Assembly: GCA_019118765.1 (NCBI GenBank)
Contig: DWYI01000005.1
Location: 1-64,000 of the forward strand
Direction of reading: 5' to 3'
Length of the DNA: 64,000 nt
Origin: Candidatus Allofournierella merdavium
GTDB taxonomy: Bacteria; Bacillota; Clostridia; Oscillospirales; Ruminococcaceae
The translations under genes were made by a program, and so were the position numbers. This document shows positions 1-9,574 of the stretch, piece after piece; within the stretch, counting starts at the first letter, position 1, and the number at the start of each line of letters is the position of its first letter. The notes beneath the pieces were generated by a model. That model did not search any database. It was not told the origin of the DNA and worked only from the letters and a program-made list of their open reading frames with translations.

Positions 1-640
1 TGCCCTTGCCGTCGGAGTCGAACTGGCTGAACACCAGGTTCCAGACCTCCATATAGCGGTCGCAGTCGCAGCCCACCTTGCAGGTGGGCTTGCCGCAGCC
101 GTGCTCGGGGCCACGGTCAAAGTAGATCTCGGAGCAGGGGCCGCAGGGGCCGGAGCCGTGCTCCCAGAAGTTGTCCTCCTTGCCGAAGCGGACCATATGG
201 TCCTCCGGAACGCCCACCTCTTTGGTCCAGATGTCCCAGGCCTCGTCGTCGTCCTGGTAGACCGAGATGTACAGCAGGTCGGCGGGGATCTCCAGCACGC
301 CGGTCAAGAACTCCCAGGCCCAGTGGATCGCCTCGGTCTTGAAGTAATCCTGGAAGCTGAAGTTGCCCAGCATCTCAAAGTAGGTGCCGTGACGGGCGGT
401 GATGCCCACCCGCTCGATGTCCGGGGTGCGGATGCACTTCTGGCAGGTGGTCACCCGGTGGCGGGGCGGCTCCTCCTGGCCCAGGAACCACTTTTTCATG
501 GGGGCCATGCCGCTGTTGATCAGCAGCAGGCTGTTGTCGTTCTTGGGCACCAGCGGAAAGCTGCCCAGGCGCAGGTGGCCCTTGCTCTCAAAGAAAGAGA
601 GGTACTTTTCCCGCAATTCATTCAGACCGGTCCATTGCAT
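1..640 (-). CDS. alaS: alanyl-tRNA synthetase, N-terminal part (gene runs off the window start)
   Basis: Charges tRNA-Ala with alanine in the cytoplasm. The visible 213 residues begin [13 protein letters not shown] and carry the class II catalytic core of AlaRS: FFESKGH near the N-terminus, the RTPDIERVG and [14 protein letters not shown] motifs that help form the ATP/aminoacyl-adenylate pocket, and the DDDEAW and [18 protein letters not shown] segments. The start is set by an AGGAG ribosome site about 10 nt upstream. The rest of the catalytic domain, the editing domain and the C-Ala domain lie outside the window. The gene is preceded by a T-box leader, so expression should respond to uncharged tRNA-Ala. 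Identification is secure; the gene is truncated by the window, not broken. Confidence 0.97.
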   Translation of the reverse strand, partial: MQWTGLNELREKYLSFFESKGHLRLGSFPLVPKNDNSLLLINSGMAPMKKWFLGQEEPPRHRVTTCQKCIRTPDIERVGITARHGTYFEMLGNFSFQDYFKTEAIHWAWEFLTGVLEIPADLLYISVYQDDDEAWDIWTKEVGVPEDHMVRFGKEDNFWEHGSGPCGPCSEIYFDRGPEHGCGKPTCKVGCDCDRYMEVWNLVFSQFDSDGKG

Positions 641-688
641 CGTTACAAATCTCCTCTTTATGAATTTGGATTCAGTCGGACGGCACAG

Positions 689-727
689 CGAAAAAACAGC
701 CTCCGCCCCCTTTGCAGGGACGAAGGC
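689..727 (-). terminator. intrinsic terminator of the alaS T-box
   Basis: On the minus strand GCCTTCGTCCC, a TGCAAA loop and GGGGGCGGAGGC form an imperfect GC-rich stem with G-U pairs, followed by TGTTTTTT. It lies between the T-box motif and the alaS ribosome site, as expected for the regulated terminator. Confidence 0.8.
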
Positions 728-934
728 CGAAACGCTCCGTGGTACCACCCAGATTGCGGCCCCGAAGGAGCCGCCGCTTTTGCGCCCGTTAACGCCGTGC
801 CTACGCCCGGCTCGTCACCGGGGGCTCAAGGGTGGCTTGTGTCGCGCTTTTGGCCGGGACCTTTCACCAGCCGGTCCCCTCTCTGTATGCCCCGCACGCC
901 GTTGGCCCTATCGCAGCCATTTTGCTTGTTTTAC
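689..934 (-). promoter_or_regulatory. T-box riboswitch leader of alaS
   Basis: On the minus strand the leader has the Stem I signature CAGAGAGGGG followed by GGCTGGTGAAAGG. Further down is the T-box consensus GGGTGGTACCACGG at about 737-752, which pairs with the tRNA acceptor end in the antiterminator. A terminator hairpin with a T run follows, just before alaS. A plausible specifier codon is GCC (Ala) at complement 834-836, in the context AAGCCACCCTTGAG. In known T-boxes uncharged tRNA stabilises the antiterminator. The downstream gene and the specifier agree on alanine; the exact specifier position is inferred by eye. Confidence 0.9.
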
Positions 935-940
935 GTTGCA

Positions 941-969
941 ATTATACCGCCCTCACGCGTTGTTGTCAA
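941..969 (-). promoter_or_regulatory. consensus sigma-A promoter of the alaS T-box
   Basis: Perfect -35 TTGACA (complement 964-969) and perfect -10 TATAAT (complement 941-946) with a 17-nt spacer. The -35 and most of the spacer lie inside the last codons of the upstream penicillin-binding protein gene, so alaS is uncoupled from that gene. A strong constitutive promoter is what a termination-controlled leader usually has. Confidence 0.88.
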
Positions 970-2626
970 CACCGTTTTCCGCCTGGGAGGCCGCTGTTTC
1001 GGCATTTTCCAGCGCCGTGTACTCCCCCGGCTCCAACCAGTAGAGCGCTTCGCAGATCTGCGCGAAGATTTCGCCGCAGCTGACCGCCGGTTCGGGCACG
1101 CCGTCCTGCATGACCACAATGGTGTAGCGGGGCTGCTCCGCCGGCCAGAAGCCGGCGAACCAGTAGTTCATCAGCTCCTCGCCCGCCTCGTTGTAGGTGC
1201 CGGTCTGGGCGGTGCCGGTCTTGCCCGCCGCCCGGCCGTGCTGGGGTTGGGCGTCCTTTCCCAGGCCGTTCTCCACCACGCTCTCCAGCATCCCGCACAG
1301 GATGTCCGCGTTCTCCTGACCCATCACCCGCCGGCTCTCGGGTGCATAGAGAGACTGCACCGCGGCGCCGGTGTTCTCATCGATCACCGCTTCCAGAAAG
1401 CTGGGGGTTCGCCATACCCCTCCCGCCGCGATGGCATTGAAGGCCCCCGCCACCTGCACCGGCGTGGCCAGCAGTTCCCCCTGGCCAAAACTGAGGCTGG
1501 CCAGCTGGCCCAGGTCCTCCAGGCGGTCGGCGTCCGGCAGGTTGCCCTCCGCGCTTTGCAGCCCGCCCGCGAGATACACCGCATCCCCGAAGCCGAAGTC
1601 CGCGGCGGCCTCGTTCACCGCGTCCCCACCCAGCTTGAGCCCCAGTTCGATAAAGAAGCAGTTGCAGCTTTTTTCCAGGGCGCTGGTCAGGTTCATCCGT
1701 CCGTGAGCCCGGCTGAGGGCGCAGCGGTAGACATGGCCGTTCAGGTCCACCGAGCCCTCACAGTCATAGGTGTACCAGTCCCAGGTCTTTTCCAGTGCGG
1801 CGGCCGCCAGCACCGGCTTGAACACCGACCCCACATTGTACTGGCACAGCACCCGGTTGAGCAGCGAGGTATCCTGGGCCTGGATGCTCTTTTCCACCGC
1901 CGTGGGGTCGAACTCCGGCACGCTCACGCTCGCGCGCACCCGGGCGCTGTCCACCTCCAGCACCAGGATGCAGCCCCGGGTCATATTCTTTTGCGCCACC
2001 CCTTCGCAGGCGCGCTGGATGGTCTCATCCAGGGTCAGCATGACCCCGTCCGCCTGGCCCTGCCGGGTGACGAGCTGCGGCTCGCTGCCCTGCACAAGAT
2101 TGCCCTGGGCGGTGGTGACGCACTGGACGCTCTGCAGGGTGCGCTGGCTGCCCAGCACGTCATCAAAGGCCAGTTCCAGCCCGCTTACCCCCTCGCCTTC
2201 TCCATTCACATAACCCACCAGATGCGGCGCCAGAGGGACGGGAAAGTATCGTCCCGGAACGGCATAGGTGTAGATGCCCTGGTCGGTGAGGTCCTGCCCC
2301 ACCTGCACAAGAAAGGGCTCATTGGAATTGCGCCGGCTGTACAGCAGCGATTGCTGCGCGTAGGGCACATAGTTGAACAGCCGGGAATAACTGCTCTCAC
2401 CGGGTATGGAAAGGGCATAGTATTCCACCCCGTAGGCGGTGAGGTTTCGTCCCTTGCAATCATAAAGATTCCCCCGGGAATACGCCAGCGGCAGGGTCGT
2501 CACCGTCTGGGCCTGGGCGGTGTCGGCATACTCCCTGTTCTGAGCCAGCACGAACAGCCGCCCCAGCACTATGCTGAACGCTGCCAGCAGCGCGCCAAAC
2601 AGCGTCACAAGACGTCTTGTGGTCAA
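953..2626 (-). CDS. class B penicillin-binding protein (PBP2/SpoVD-like transpeptidase)
   Basis: Cell-wall DD-transpeptidase that cross-links peptidoglycan outside the membrane. A single N-terminal membrane anchor lies at about residues 6-28. A short PBP-dimer type region follows, then the transpeptidase domain with all three catalytic motifs: SVFK (267-270, acyl-ester serine), SCN (320-322) and KTGT (469-472). No PASTA repeats follow. At 557 aa it is short for the class. The start is TTG, supported by GGAGG 9 nt upstream. It could be a division, elongation or sporulation PBP; there is no mraY/murE neighbourhood to decide. Its 3' end carries the alaS promoter. Confidence 0.9.
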   Translation of the reverse strand: MTTRRLVTLFGALLAAFSIVLGRLFVLAQNREYADTAQAQTVTTLPLAYSRGNLYDCKGRNLTAYGVEYYALSIPGESSYSRLFNYVPYAQQSLLYSRRNSNEPFLVQVGQDLTDQGIYTYAVPGRYFPVPLAPHLVGYVNGEGEGVSGLELAFDDVLGSQRTLQSVQCVTTAQGNLVQGSEPQLVTRQGQADGVMLTLDETIQRACEGVAQKNMTRGCILVLEVDSARVRASVSVPEFDPTAVEKSIQAQDTSLLNRVLCQYNVGSVFKPVLAAAALEKTWDWYTYDCEGSVDLNGHVYRCALSRAHGRMNLTSALEKSCNCFFIELGLKLGGDAVNEAAADFGFGDAVYLAGGLQSAEGNLPDADRLEDLGQLASLSFGQGELLATPVQVAGAFNAIAAGGVWRTPSFLEAVIDENTGAAVQSLYAPESRRVMGQENADILCGMLESVVENGLGKDAQPQHGRAAGKTGTAQTGTYNEAGEELMNYWFAGFWPAEQPRYTIVVMQDGVPEPAVSCGEIFAQICEALYWLEPGEYTALENAETAASQAENGVDNNA

Positions 2627-3011
2627 ATCGCAGCGCCTCCTGTCCCGCGGGGCTCCTTTTGCTGCCCCGTTTTACAAACAGTATGGCCCCGTGCGCGCTG
2701 TTTGAAACACGCGCTGCGCGGCCTGTTTCAGCAACAGGACACAACACATTCCCGCGTTTGCCGTTTCGCGGGTACACCTCTGCCCAAAAGCCTTCATTCA
2801 GCAGCATATATCCACGGCCTAATCCCTATGCTGCATTTCCTTGCTTTCTTGCGGCTCTTTGCATTCGTACCGGCCGTTTTTTCTCTGTGCGCAGTGTGCC
2901 TTGTAATTTCAATCCTTGGGCAGGCGAACAACGCTCAGTTGTCGTAAAGCAACATAACAGTAAAGGCTAATGACAGTCAACACTATTCCAGAATATAATT
3001 TTATTTCCATA
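2627..3011. other. gene-free stretch; GC-rich to AT-rich transition
   Basis: No supported gene on either strand. Base composition shifts from GC-rich to strongly AT-rich between about 2800 and 2990. A weak promoter-like pair for the PBP gene (TTTCAA and CATACT on the minus strand near 2680-2710) is not convincing. The composition change marks the left edge of the DUF2089 island. Confidence 0.5.
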
Positions 3012-3039
3012 TTGACTTTAATATTATTTATGATATATT
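3012..3039 (+). promoter_or_regulatory. promoter of the DUF2089 operon
   Basis: TTGACT (3012-3017), 16-nt spacer, TATATT (3034-3039), in AT-rich DNA. It lies about 37 nt upstream of the TTG start and is followed by GAAAGGGGA as ribosome site. Confidence 0.7.
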
Positions 3040-3075
3040 AAATATAGTTAAAGTAAATGAGAAAGGGGAATTGAT

Positions 3076-3378
3076 TTGGAGATAGATAAAATCCCTCAAT
3101 GGATACTTGCATTAGAGCCAGAGGACGCAAACTTTTTAAAGAGCTTTGTCTTGAAATCAGGTTCGTTGAAAGAAATCGCACATTTATACGAGGTTTCTTA
3201 TCCAACAGTCAGACTTAGGCTGGATAAACTCATTCAAAAAATTGAATTGAGCGACCAAAAAGAGGAAGAACCATTTTCAGCCTTTATCAAAGGATTAGCC
3301 GTTGACTCCCGGATTGATTTGGAAACAGCAAAAATCATTATCGAAAAATATAAACAGGAGAAGGAGAAAACATCATGA
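3076..3378 (+). CDS. DUF2089-family small putative DNA-binding regulator
   Basis: A 100-aa soluble protein. Residues about 12-55 (LEPEDANFLKSF, GSLKEIAHLYEVSYPTVRLRLDKL) read as a helix-turn-helix: a positioning helix, then SYPTVR in the recognition-helix position. This matches DUF2089-family proteins, whose longer members add a zinc ribbon that is absent here. The start is TTG with AAAGGGG 7 nt upstream. Its stop overlaps the next gene by ATGA, so it is translationally coupled to two small membrane proteins. I infer that it regulates its own operon or reads a signal from these membrane partners. Codon use is AT-rich, unlike the flanking genes, which suggests transfer. Confidence 0.75.
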   Translation: MEIDKIPQWILALEPEDANFLKSFVLKSGSLKEIAHLYEVSYPTVRLRLDKLIQKIELSDQKEEEPFSAFIKGLAVDSRIDLETAKIIIEKYKQEKEKTS

Positions 3379-3650
3379 ATACAGCTATCACATTCATCAT
3401 TGCGATTGTTATTACTGCGTTTCATGTCTGGCTGTGCCGAAGAAGTCCTGGATTTTGGTATTTGGGTGGCATTATTCCCTTTTTGTGGATTGTATTACTC
3501 GTATTTTTGTTTTTTAACGGGAAAATAAGTTGGGAAGAAGATTGGAAAATGATTGTTTTCCCGACCCTTATTTTTTTCTTGTTTTGGATTCAAGGACATC
3601 AGGCAGCAAAGAAAAGAGAGATTAAAAAAATGAACGCAAAAGACTTGTAA
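3375..3650 (+). CDS. small membrane protein, paralogue A of the DUF2089 cassette
   Basis: A 91-aa hydrophobic protein of unknown function with about three membrane segments (residues roughly 4-20, 28-48 and 58-73) and a charged C-terminal tail. It overlaps the regulator gene by 4 nt. The tail KREIKKMNAKDL and the internal GGIIPF closely parallel SEIDKMKVKDI and GAIIPL in the next gene, so the two look like diverged tandem paralogues. No catalytic motif is visible. Possible roles are membrane sensing, stress response or a small pore-like complex; none can be supported from sequence. Confidence 0.75.
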   Translation: MNTAITFIIAIVITAFHVWLCRRSPGFWYLGGIIPFLWIVLLVFLFFNGKISWEEDWKMIVFPTLIFFLFWIQGHQAAKKREIKKMNAKDL

Positions 3651-3672
3651 CTACACGGAAGGAGGATTGACC

Positions 3673-3948
3673 ATGAAATCATTGATTGTTTTAGTCATAA
3701 CGTTTGCTATATTGGCAACACAATTTTATTGGGGCGTACGAAAAAAGAAAATTCTAGGCGCGATTATTCCTCTTGCCATGACTGCGCTATTTATTACTAT
3801 AAGTTTTTTGGGCAAAACGACAGCGTATGCCATCACAGGAATTATTTGTGTGGTAGCCATTATTATCGTGTGGTTCATTGGATATTATAAATCCGTGAAA
3901 TATGAAAAATCTGAAATTGATAAAATGAAAGTAAAGGATATTCAATAA
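3673..3948 (+). CDS. small membrane protein, paralogue B of the DUF2089 cassette
   Basis: A 91-aa protein with membrane segments at about residues 2-18, 26-48 and 53-72 and a cytoplasmic-type charged tail ending EIDKMKVKDIQ. The start at 3673 is chosen over an in-frame TTG at 3667 because AAGGAGG lies 7 nt before the ATG. It follows paralogue A by 22 nt and shares its length, topology, IIP motif and C-terminal tail. AT-rich composition ends with this gene. Function unknown. Confidence 0.75.
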   Translation: MKSLIVLVITFAILATQFYWGVRKKKILGAIIPLAMTALFITISFLGKTTAYAITGIICVVAIIIVWFIGYYKSVKYEKSEIDKMKVKDIQ

Positions 3949-4002
3949 AAAGCAACGCGCAGGATTTGAAACGACATCTTTTGTTGTACCATTTCAAAGC
4001 AC

Positions 4003-4040
4003 AAAAAGGCCGGCACTCACAGCAACTGTGAGTGCCGGCC
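4003..4040 (-). terminator. terminator of groES-groEL
   Basis: A perfect 15-bp stem (4008-4022 with 4026-4040) and 3-nt loop, with TTTTT following on the minus strand (complement 4003-4007). It is convergent with the DUF2089 operon and may also stop readthrough from it. Confidence 0.9.
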
Positions 4041-4144
4041 TCTGTTATCCTGTCATGCACTTTGTTTGACAGCGCAGGTCAGACGCAGATTCGCACTCGC
4101 CCGCGCGGAAAGCCGGTGCTTTCAGGAGGTCACGGCATTGATGA

Positions 4145-5782
<1,638 letters not shown>

Positions 5783-5815
5783 CTATCTCCTTTTCGTTCG
5801 ATTCTTACGAAAGAA

Positions 5816-6154
<339 letters not shown>

Positions 6155-6181
6155 TTAGCACTCATTGTCCCCGAGTGCTAA
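6155..6181. promoter_or_regulatory. CIRCE operator (HrcA binding site)
   Basis: Perfect inverted repeat TTAGCACTC-N9-GAGTGCTAA, identical to the consensus HrcA operator. It sits just downstream of the -10 on the minus strand, so bound HrcA would block groES-groEL transcription until heat shock. hrcA itself is not in the window. Confidence 0.97.
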
Positions 6182-6186
6182 TATAT

Positions 6187-6215
6187 ATTTTATCCACTTG
6201 CATAACAAAAATCAA
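6187..6215 (-). promoter_or_regulatory. groES-groEL promoter
   Basis: TTGATT (complement 6210-6215), 17-nt spacer, TAAAAT (complement 6187-6192). The CIRCE element begins about 6 nt downstream of the -10. Confidence 0.82.
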
Positions 6216-6276
6216 GAGGGAAAATTAAAAAATTTTTGTGAACATACGATTTTGATATTTTCCCCGCGCAACCTTC

Positions 6277-6322
6277 GCCGACAAAAACAACCGCCCTTTG
6301 CCGGGCGGTTGTTTTTGTCGGC
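6277..6322. terminator. bidirectional terminator downstream of the lipid kinase gene
   Basis: A perfect 20-bp stem (6277-6296 with 6303-6322) whose outer arms contain AAAAA/TTTTT, giving a T run within the stem on either strand. It separates the lipid kinase operon from the groES promoter. Confidence 0.85.
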
Positions 6323-6342
6323 AGACTCCCAGTCAGAACATA

Positions 6343-7266
6343 TCAGTCTCCGGCAGGCAGGATGATCCGGGCGGCAAGGGGGCACACCCGGGCCGACACG
6401 CCCATGCGCTCCTCGCACTCCCCGTCCTCGGTGACGACAATGGGCCGTCCGTCCAGCACCTCCACCTGCACACTGCGCACCCTGCGGAAAAGCGCGATCT
6501 TTTGGAACGACGGGGCCACCTGCCCATTTTGGATGTGCGCCCCTTTTTTGTAGTCGCCGATGACCCGCGCCACCGCCAGCCGTCCGATCTTGCGGATGAG
6601 CACAAGATCCAGCAGGCCATCCTGCATATCCGCCTCGGGCGCCGCAACGTAGCCGCCGCCGTAGGCCTTTCCGTTGCAGATGGCCAGCATCAGGAAGTTG
6701 CCGGTGATGACCTCGTCGTCCGCCTGTACCCGCAACCGATGTCCCAGCGGCCCGCAGATCGCCTGTACGATGGACAGATTATAGGACATCGTACCGCCGC
6801 AGAAAGGCAGACGGCGAAATTTCGGGATGCCATAGGCGACCTGCGCGTCCAGCCCGGCGGAGCAGATGGTGGTGGCGATCCCCTTTTCCGTCTGGATCAG
6901 GTCGATGTCCATCACCGTCCCGCGCATCATCCGCTCCAGGTCCAAAAACGGCTCCCGCTCGCCGAAATTCCGCACAAAATCATTGCCGCTGCCGCAGGGA
7001 ATACAGCCCACCGCCGCATTGCCGTAGCCATAGGCGCCCCGGATCACCTCGTTGAAGGTGCCGTCGCCCCCGCAGGCGTACAAGCGCACATCCCCCGGCG
7101 CCCGCGCCTGCTCTTCGGCAAGCTTTTTGGCGTGGCCGGCATACTCTGTGAGCAGGATCTCGCAGTCGATCCCCATTTTTTCGGCTGCCGAAGTGATCTG
7201 CGGCACCAGCGTGCCGCTGGGGTCCGCTTTGCCGGAAACCGGGTTGACGATGAATACATACCGCAT
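6343..7266 (-). CDS. diacylglycerol/lipid kinase family protein (YegS/DagK-like)
   Basis: A 307-aa predicted ATP-dependent lipid kinase of the DAGK catalytic family, acting at the inner membrane face. Visible motifs are NPVSGK at the N-terminus, the nucleotide-binding GGDGT (66-70), GSGNDF (92-97), and the C-terminal beta-sandwich with an EDGE segment near residue 280. In Gram-positives this family often recycles diacylglycerol released by lipoteichoic acid synthesis (DgkB), but some members act on other lipids; the exact substrate is not decidable here. It lies 42 nt downstream of the aminopeptidase gene, probably in one operon, and ends in a strong terminator. Confidence 0.88.
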   Translation of the reverse strand: MRYVFIVNPVSGKADPSGTLVPQITSAAEKMGIDCEILLTEYAGHAKKLAEEQARAPGDVRLYACGGDGTFNEVIRGAYGYGNAAVGCIPCGSGNDFVRNFGEREPFLDLERMMRGTVMDIDLIQTEKGIATTICSAGLDAQVAYGIPKFRRLPFCGGTMSYNLSIVQAICGPLGHRLRVQADDEVITGNFLMLAICNGKAYGGGYVAAPEADMQDGLLDLVLIRKIGRLAVARVIGDYKKGAHIQNGQVAPSFQKIALFRRVRSVQVEVLDGRPIVVTEDGECEERMGVSARVCPLAARIILPAGD

Positions 7267-7308
7267 TTTCTGCGTCTCCTCACATCAATATTTAGCCGCG
7301 TGCGCGCC

Positions 7309-8580
7309 TCACGGCAGCACACAACACCCGGAAGCCGATCTCGCCTGCATGAAGGCCTCGATCTCCTCCACGGTTTTGGGAATGGACGCCGTCAGCACCT
7401 CACAGCCGTCACGGGTGACCAGAAGGGTGTCCTCGATGCGTATGCCCAGCTGCAGCTCGTCGAAATAGAGCCCCGGCTCCAGGGTGAACATCATATTTTC
7501 CTCCAGCGGCGCGTTGTCGTCGCCCACGTCGTGCGTATACAGGCCAATGTAATGACCCGATCCGTGAAAATAGTATTTTGCGATCTCCTCCGGCCGCTCG
7601 ATCATGCCGATGCGGACCAGTTCCCGAGCCATCACCTCCCGGCTGATGCCGGCCAGTTCGTTTTTGGGCTGGCCGGGGCGGGCTGCGGCGATGGCGGCCT
7701 CCAGCCCCTTGAGCACCACATTATACAATGCTTTCTGTTGGTCGGTGAATCGGCCGCTGACGGGAAACGTCCGGCTCACATCCGCCGCGTAATACCCGCA
7801 CTCCGCGCCGAGATCGAACAGGATCATCTCCCCGTCCCGTATCCGGCGGTCGTTGGCGGAATAGTGCATCACACAGGCATTGGCGCCGCTGGCCGCGATG
7901 GTGGCAAAGGCGTGGCGGGCGTTGGCGCTTTTGAGCACAAAGTCAAAATAGGCCTCCGCCTGGTACTCATACATACCGGGACGCAGGTGCGCCAGCATAC
8001 ACTTTACCCCGTCCGCGGTGACGTCGCACGCGCGGCGGTGCAGGGCGATCTCCTCGTCCGTCTTTACCTGACGGAGGAGCGCCAGATCCTGAAAGGTGTT
8101 GCGGATGGGGATGTCCGGATACTTGGCGCGGATCTCCGCCGCGAACTTCTGGGCCTGGGTCATGTGATCCTCGCCGCTCCAGTTGGCCATATCCACATAA
8201 ATGCATTTGACGCTGCCGGGCCAGCTGAACAGCGAAAATTCCTCGCGGAAGGCGTCGAGGTATTCCACCCGCTGAATGCCCGTTTCCGCCTGCACGCTCT
8301 CCCGGGTGCTGCAAACGCCCTCCCAGCGCTTCATGCGCTCGTCGGCGCGCCGGATGTACAGCACTTCCTGGACCCGGCCGCCGCGCTTGGTCATTTTCAA
8401 CACCGCTTTGGGCTGGTCAAACCCGGTGAGATAATAGAAGTTGGCGTAGGGTGTGAACGGGTACAGTTCATCCCCCTTGTCCGGCAGTTCATTCCCGGCG
8501 AAAACGAAGGCGGCACAGTCGTCCTCCAGCAGTTCGGCATACCGTTTTCGGCGGGAAGCGTGGAACTCTTTGCTCACCAT
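7309..8580 (-). CDS. pepP: Xaa-Pro aminopeptidase (aminopeptidase P, M24 family)
   Basis: A 423-aa cytoplasmic metallopeptidase removing residues N-terminal to proline. It has an aminopeptidase P N-terminal domain (to about residue 165) and a pita-bread catalytic domain with the five-ligand dimetal site: two Asp in FDLGAECGYYAADVSRTF (about 256 and 267), His in HGSGHYIGL (about 342), and Glu in TLEPGLY and RIEDT. The start is ATG with AAAGGAG upstream and a recognisable promoter. Probably co-transcribed with the downstream lipid kinase. Confidence 0.93.
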   Translation of the reverse strand: MVSKEFHASRRKRYAELLEDDCAAFVFAGNELPDKGDELYPFTPYANFYYLTGFDQPKAVLKMTKRGGRVQEVLYIRRADERMKRWEGVCSTRESVQAETGIQRVEYLDAFREEFSLFSWPGSVKCIYVDMANWSGEDHMTQAQKFAAEIRAKYPDIPIRNTFQDLALLRQVKTDEEIALHRRACDVTADGVKCMLAHLRPGMYEYQAEAYFDFVLKSANARHAFATIAASGANACVMHYSANDRRIRDGEMILFDLGAECGYYAADVSRTFPVSGRFTDQQKALYNVVLKGLEAAIAAARPGQPKNELAGISREVMARELVRIGMIERPEEIAKYYFHGSGHYIGLYTHDVGDDNAPLEENMMFTLEPGLYFDELQLGIRIEDTLLVTRDGCEVLTASIPKTVEEIEAFMQARSASGCCVLP

Positions 8581-8613
8581 GTGGCTTGTCTCCTTTGTGA
8601 TCTTTATGTGCCT

Positions 8614-8642
8614 ATTTTACCATAGATGCGTTGGTATTCCAA
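8614..8642 (-). promoter_or_regulatory. promoter of the pepP operon
   Basis: TTGGAA (complement 8637-8642), 17-nt spacer, TAAAAT (complement 8614-8619), about 34 nt before the start codon. Confidence 0.7.
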
Positions 8643-8842
8643 CCGAAAAACAGTCCATAAAACCCGCTTGTATTCCCTGTCGGCCCTCGCGCCGCAGCGC
8701 CAAATGTGCCCGCCGGCCCGCCGCCCATCCGTCCCGCAGCAGGCGGACAGCTCTCTTCACGCAAGGCACGGCATTCCGGCACAAGGCGCGGCCGGCCGTT
8801 CTGTAAAGCTATTTACCGGCACACACCTGTCGCATCAAACCA
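8643..8842. other. gene-free spacer between pepP and the rubrerythrin gene
   Basis: No reading frame with a ribosome site or recognisable protein, and no RNA motif that I recognise. It lies between the pepP promoter and the rubrerythrin terminator. Confidence 0.5.
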
Positions 8843-8872
8843 AAAGCCCTCCGGGCGTACCCGGAGGGCTTT
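8843..8872 (-). terminator. terminator of the reverse rubrerythrin gene
   Basis: A 13-bp perfect stem (8843-8855 with 8860-8872) with a 4-nt loop; the minus-strand arm ends in CTTTTGG. It lies 31 nt after the stop codon. Confidence 0.82.
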
Positions 8873-8903
8873 GTGCTTACTGTATGGGGTCGTTTTGAGC
8901 GGC

Positions 8904-9446
8904 TCAGCCGAAGTAACGCTCCAGCAGGCCCTGCATGCCGCGGCCGTGACGAGCCTCGTCCTTGGCCATCTCATGAACGGTGTCATGGATGGCATCCAGG
9001 CCCAGCTCCTTGGCCTTCTTGGCCAGATCCATCTTGCCGCTGCAGGCGCCGCACTCGGCGTCCACACGCATCTGCAGGTTCTTCTTGGTGCTGTCGGTCA
9101 GCACCTCGCCCAGCAGTTCGGCGAACTTGGCGGCATGCTCCGCCTCCTCAAAGGCGTAGCGCTTCCATGCCTCGGCGATCTCGGGGTAGCCCTCGCGGTC
9201 AGCCACACGGCTCATGGCCAGGTACATGCCCACCTCGCTGCACTCGCCGTTGAAGTTCATGCGCAGGCCCTCGATGATGTCCTCGGGAACGCCCTCCTTG
9301 GCGATGCCCACCACATGCTCGGTGACATAGGTGTTCTCGACCTTCTCCACGAACTTGTCCTTGGGAGCCTTGCAGACGGGGCAGAACTCAGGGGCTTCGC
9401 CCTCGGCGATGTAACCACAAACGGTGCAAACAAACTTCTTGGTCAT
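8904..9446 (-). CDS. reverse rubrerythrin (N-terminal rubredoxin + ferritin-like diiron domain)
   Basis: A 180-aa peroxide/oxygen-detoxifying enzyme of anaerobes. The rubredoxin-like centre [10 protein letters not shown]...CPVC is at the N-terminus (about residues 7-25), the reverse of classical rubrerythrin. The ferritin-like helices carry diiron ligands of the type [14 protein letters not shown] and DEARHG. Known reverse rubrerythrins of clostridia reduce H2O2, and in some cases O2, with electrons from NADH-dependent reductases. The ATG at 9446 is preferred over an upstream TTG because the GGAGG lies 8-10 nt before it. Single-gene unit with its own terminator. Confidence 0.9.
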   Translation of the reverse strand: MTKKFVCTVCGYIAEGEAPEFCPVCKAPKDKFVEKVENTYVTEHVVGIAKEGVPEDIIEGLRMNFNGECSEVGMYLAMSRVADREGYPEIAEAWKRYAFEEAEHAAKFAELLGEVLTDSTKKNLQMRVDAECGACSGKMDLAKKAKELGLDAIHDTVHEMAKDEARHGRGMQGLLERYFG

Positions 9447-9492
9447 TTTCTCTTCCTCCAAATCATTTTATATGTTTCGCATTGAAACGGTC

Positions 9493-9504
9493 CCTATTAA
9501 TAGG
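9493..9504. promoter_or_regulatory. candidate operator upstream of reverse rubrerythrin
   Basis: A 12-bp perfect palindrome, CCTATTAATAGG, about 47 nt upstream of the start codon in an otherwise AT-rich promoter region. It does not match the PerR consensus, so any regulator is unknown. Confidence 0.3.
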
Positions 9505-9574
9505 AATCATTCTTTGTTATGGTCACAGTATAGCATACTCTCAAGAGTTCGTCAACAGGAAAATCATGAAAAAG

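Noticed and set aside
101..2947. A plus-strand open frame of over 900 codons across alaS, its T-box and the PBP gene
   Set aside because: It is antisense to two recognisable genes and a structured leader, has no ribosome site, and its translation is low-complexity Ala/Gly/His/Leu sequence typical of GC-rich shadow frames.
2940..4002. The AT-rich island as an insertion sequence or integrated element
   Set aside because: No transposase, integrase, terminal inverted repeats or target duplication is visible; transfer is suggested by composition only.
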